Of a DNA stretch of 8,411 nt, positions 6,074-8,411 are shown piece by piece. The notes under the pieces are model-generated. The model did no database searches, had not been told where the DNA came from, and saw only the letters and a list, made by a program, of their open reading frames with translations. Source of the stretch: Bacteroidales bacterium (lineage in GTDB: Bacteria > Bacteroidota > Bacteroidia > Bacteroidales > UBA10428); contig JAFGQQ010000155.1 in the NCBI GenBank assembly GCA_016935595.1, positions 1 to 8,411 on the forward strand, given 5' to 3'. A program made the translations under genes and the position numbers. Position 1 is the first letter of the stretch. Every line of letters starts with the position of its first letter.

Positions 6074-7366
6074 ATGAAAACAAAAATATTAACTGGGAGA
6101 ACAATAATACCATTAGTAATGATATTATTATTTGCCATTACATTTATGGCGGATGGCGCAGAAAGAATCAAATCTAACAATAATGACAATAAAAATGTAA
6201 AAGAATTTTCTGGTAAAATTATTGATATTGAGACCAAGAAACCAATAATTTTTGCCAATGTTTATATTCAAGGTACAAGTGTGGGAACTGTTTCAAACTC
6301 AGATGGTGAATTTATAATAAAAATTCCTGTTGATAATTTGAATGATAATTTAAGTATATCTTATATTGGCTATAAGAATAAAGTTATTTCCATTAATGAA
6401 TTAAATGAAACAGGTAATATTTTTAAACTTGAAAAAGATCCGATTTCTATTGATGAAGTTATTGTGAGAAAAGAAGATCCTTTAAAGTTATTAAAAAGTG
6501 CATTGTTAAAAGTAAAGGAGAATTATACGAATACTCCAAGTATGCTTACAACTTTTTATCGTGAAACTATTAAACAAAACCGAAATTATGTGGCTGTATC
6601 TGAAGCTATATTAAATATTTATAAGGCATCTTATACAAGCGACTTTTCTGATGACCGGGTAAAAATTTATAAAGGAAGAAAAAGCAGTGATGTTAAAAAG
6701 ATGGATACAGTAATTTTTAAACTTCAGGGAGGGCCAAGAACATCTGTATTATTAGATGTAATTAAAAATCCTGCTTCAGTTTTATCTCCTTCGTATTTTG
6801 ATTATTACGATTATAAATTTGGAGGTATTGTAAATAACGAAGGTAAACAAAATTATGTGGTAGAATTTAACCAAAAAGCTGATCTGGATCTTTTATTATA
6901 TGACGGGAAAATATATTTGGATATGGACAATTTGGCCATTTCACGTTTAGATTTTAGCATTGGTGAAATCGCATTAAAAGAAGCACAAAGCGAATTGGTG
7001 AAGAAAAAACCATTTAACATGAAAATAGAAGTTGAAAGCGGCAATTACTTGGTAAAATACCGTGAATTGGAAGGAAAATGGTATCTTAATTATGTGAGAT
7101 CTGAATTAAAATTTAAATGTAAATGGGATAAAAAACTATTTGGTTCGATTTATACTACCATGTTAGAAATGGCAGTCACCAAGCTTGACAAAGATAATGT
7201 CGATAAGTTCCCATTTAAAGAAAGTGCAAAAATTAATGATGTATTTATTGATCAGGTTGATTATTTTAAAGATGATGATTTCTGGGGAGATTATAATTAT
7301 ATTAAACCAGATGAATCGATAGAAACAGCTATATCTAAAATAAATAAAAAGCTAACATTAAAATAA
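6074..7366 (+). CDS. Exported CarboxypepD_reg-like domain protein
   Basis: The 430-residue protein begins with a Sec-type signal peptide: basic MKTKILTGR, hydrophobic core to about residue 25, and probable cleavage near ADGAE. Residues 45-120 form a carboxypeptidase-regulatory-like beta-sandwich, seen in FSGKIIDIETKKPIIFANVY, GTSVGTVSNSDGEF and LSISYIGYK. This domain is common at the N-terminus of Bacteroidota TonB-dependent receptors. Here no TonB plug or barrel follows. After SIDEVIVRKEDPLKLL comes a roughly 290-residue soluble region beginning with a helix and TTFYRETIKQNRNYVAVSEAILNIYK, with later aromatic, beta-rich stretches (YLDMDNLAISRLDFSIG, NYLVKYRELEGKWYLNYV). This architecture recurs in Bacteroidota envelope proteins of unknown role, likely periplasmic or outer-membrane associated. 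It is a monocistronic gene ending at a strong terminator. Confidence 0.82.
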   Translation: MKTKILTGRTIIPLVMILLFAITFMADGAERIKSNNNDNKNVKEFSGKIIDIETKKPIIFANVYIQGTSVGTVSNSDGEFIIKIPVDNLNDNLSISYIGYKNKVISINELNETGNIFKLEKDPISIDEVIVRKEDPLKLLKSALLKVKENYTNTPSMLTTFYRETIKQNRNYVAVSEAILNIYKASYTSDFSDDRVKIYKGRKSSDVKKMDTVIFKLQGGPRTSVLLDVIKNPASVLSPSYFDYYDYKFGGIVNNEGKQNYVVEFNQKADLDLLLYDGKIYLDMDNLAISRLDFSIGEIALKEAQSELVKKKPFNMKIEVESGNYLVKYRELEGKWYLNYVRSELKFKCKWDKKLFGSIYTTMLEMAVTKLDKDNVDKFPFKESAKINDVFIDQVDYFKDDDFWGDYNYIKPDESIETAISKINKKLTLK

Positions 7367-7384
7367 TTAAATTTCATTATATGG

Positions 7385-7420
7385 AAAATCCTTGAAGTAA
7401 TGCTTCAGGGATTTTTTTTT
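7385..7420 (+). terminator. Strong rho-independent terminator
   Basis: AAATCCTTGAAG (7386-7397) pairs with CTTCAGGGATTT (7403-7414) over 12 bp with one T-G wobble and a TAATG loop; A7385 can add a pair with T7415. Nine T's follow (7412-7420). It lies 18 nt after the stop at 7366. The T-tract reaches into the stop codon of the opposing PspC gene, and a shorter T run on the other strand may let it act on that gene too. Confidence 0.85.
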
Positions 7421-7616
7421 AATAATAATTTTCGCTTGAAGGCATAATAATCCATAATATAATATAAGTAATTGTTCCTGGAAAAGCTGCACTGAAAAGG
7501 CTGATAAGTATATATAATACTCTGACTAATCCCACATCCCAACCTAAAAATTCAGCAATTCCTGCACAAACACCTGCAATAATCCTGTTTTTTGATCTGG
7601 TTAATCTTCGTTGCAT
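7419..7616 (-). CDS. Small PspC-domain membrane protein
   Basis: This is a complete 65-residue protein. It opens with the PspC signature: basic LTRSKNRIIAGVCAGIAEFLGWDVGLVRVLYIL, in which RIIAGVCAGIAEFLG and D-x-x-L-V-R-V are the hallmark. A hydrophobic membrane segment follows (about residues 33-58, VLYILISLFSAAF through YIILWIIMP). It matches the stand-alone PspC domain in length. In enterobacteria PspC senses envelope stress with PspB and PspA; stand-alone copies in Bacteroidota are widespread but their role is not settled. No pspA or pspB is nearby. The ATG start gives MQRRLTRSKN, as usual. It lies between the strong terminator and the 160-bp gap before the next gene, with no consensus promoter found. 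Confidence 0.9.
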   Translation of the reverse strand: MQRRLTRSKNRIIAGVCAGIAEFLGWDVGLVRVLYILISLFSAAFPGTITYIILWIIMPSSENYY

Positions 7617-7776
7617 TGTAATAAATTTTAAAAATTTTTTCTAACTTTAAAATTAATAATCTTATTTATATTCTAAAATAATCACTAGATTCTTATAATT
7701 TTTCCTGTCTTAAATATTGTAAGATATAAATAAATTTAAGAAATTGTGATTGCTTTATTTTTAAAAATTAATAGCT

Positions 7777-8411
7777 ATGTTTACCAAATTATCAACTTTT
7801 TTTGAATTATCCATTTATATAGTTTTATTAATGGGCTGTGCAAATATTGATGAAATTCAACCTCCAGTTGCAGAAAAAATTAAAAAAGAACTGACTATCC
7901 ACGGAGATACTCGAATAGATTATTATTACTGGTTAAAAGAGAGAGAAAATCCTAAGGTAATTGAATACTTGAATGCTGAGAATGATTACCTGAAAAAGGT
8001 AATGAAACATACCGAAAAGTTTCAGAAAAAGGTGTATAAAGAAATTATTAAAAGAATAAAACAAACCGATGAATCAGTGCCATTTTTCGAAAATGGATAT
8101 TGGTATTATTCCAGGTATGAAGAGAAAAAAGAATATCCCATTTATTGCAGGAAAAAAGATAGCCTGAATAATAAGGAAGAGGTTTTATTAAATGTAAATG
8201 AAATGGCCGAAGGATATGATTATTTTGAGGTTGCTGATATAAATATAAGCCCTGATAATAAAATAATGGCATATAGTGTGGATACGCTCAGTCGCAGACT
8301 TTGGATGGTTTATTTTAAAAATCTGGAAACTGATGAGGTTTTCGATATTGCCATTCCTAATACGGATGGATCTGTTGCCTGGGCAAACGATAATAAAACT
8401 GCTTTTTATAC
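7777..8411 (+). CDS. Prolyl oligopeptidase family peptidase (oligopeptidase B-like), lipoprotein, N-terminal part
   Basis: The first 211 codons are present and the frame runs off the right edge. The N-terminus is MFTKLSTFFELSIYIVLLMGCANID, a lipoprotein-type signal with lipobox LMGC and predicted lipidated Cys21. From about residue 43 it follows the oligopeptidase B / S9A N-terminal pattern: HGDTRIDYYYWLKERENPKVIEYLNAEN, then IKQTDESVPFFENGYWYYSRYEEKKEYPIYCRKK, EEVLLNVNEMAEGYDYF, and SPDNKIMAYSVDTLSRRLW. These are the linker helix and first blades of the seven-bladed propeller. The catalytic Ser-Asp-His domain would lie beyond the window. The family cleaves short peptides after basic (oligopeptidase B) or proline residues; the motif match favours the former. 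The lipoprotein signal implies action in the periplasm or at the outer membrane rather than in the cytosol. Confidence 0.9.
   Translation, partial: MFTKLSTFFELSIYIVLLMGCANIDEIQPPVAEKIKKELTIHGDTRIDYYYWLKERENPKVIEYLNAENDYLKKVMKHTEKFQKKVYKEIIKRIKQTDESVPFFENGYWYYSRYEEKKEYPIYCRKKDSLNNKEEVLLNVNEMAEGYDYFEVADINISPDNKIMAYSVDTLSRRLWMVYFKNLETDEVFDIAIPNTDGSVAWANDNKTAFY

Noticed and set aside
7617..7776. 160-bp AT-rich gap between pspC and the peptidase gene, examined for promoters or small RNAs
   Set aside because: Only a near match (TAAATTTA at 7731-7738) to the -7 motif was found, with a TTG at the wrong spacing, and no strong hairpin.
8048..8272. 74-codon open frame on the minus strand
   Set aside because: It is antisense to the oligopeptidase B-like gene, whose rightward frame carries clear family motifs.

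Overview
The window is AT-rich chromosomal DNA, almost certainly from a member of the Bacteroidota, probably a Bacteroidales- or Marinilabiliales-like lineage. The evidence is the gene families present: a coiled-coil SpoIIE-type phosphatase, DUF3822 next to rsmD, a CarboxypepD_reg-like exported protein and a lipoprotein-type oligopeptidase B. Start codons lack clear Shine-Dalgarno sequences, and the divergent gene pair carries TAnnTTTG (-7 type) motifs. Species cannot be read from the sequence alone.

Layout, left to right. (1) Positions 2-949 hold the C-terminal part of a PP2C/SpoIIE serine phosphatase, cut by the window edge. (2) Positions 950-1226 have no credible gene but contain several palindromes and hairpins, plus two fragments that together reproduce the D-arm of the next gene, as if a tRNA-Asp copy had been split by about 107 bp. 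(3) tRNA-Asp(GTC) lies at 1227-1301 with a terminator behind it. (4) A leftward operon runs 3442 to 1361: a two-membrane-segment protein with a pseudopilin-like region, a DUF3822 protein, and RsmD (16S rRNA m2G966 methyltransferase). (5) A rightward RecD-like SF1 helicase (3534-4946) diverges from that operon, with overlapping candidate promoters, and converges on a leftward aldo/keto reductase (4948-5934) with 1 bp between the stop codons. (6) A rightward secreted CarboxypepD_reg-like protein (6074-7366) ends in a strong terminator whose T-tract reaches the stop codon of a leftward 65-residue PspC-domain protein (7419-7616). (7) The first 211 codons of a lipoprotein-type prolyl oligopeptidase / oligopeptidase B begin at 7777 and run off the right edge.

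Most of this is conserved housekeeping and envelope-related content. I see no defence system, biosynthetic cluster, phage, CRISPR array or complete insertion sequence, and no clear sign of an undescribed multigene system. The points most worth a second look are the split tRNA-like sequence with its nested palindromes at 1028-1202, the pseudopilin-like protein upstream of DUF3822-rsmD, and the overlapping divergent promoters at 3471-3489.
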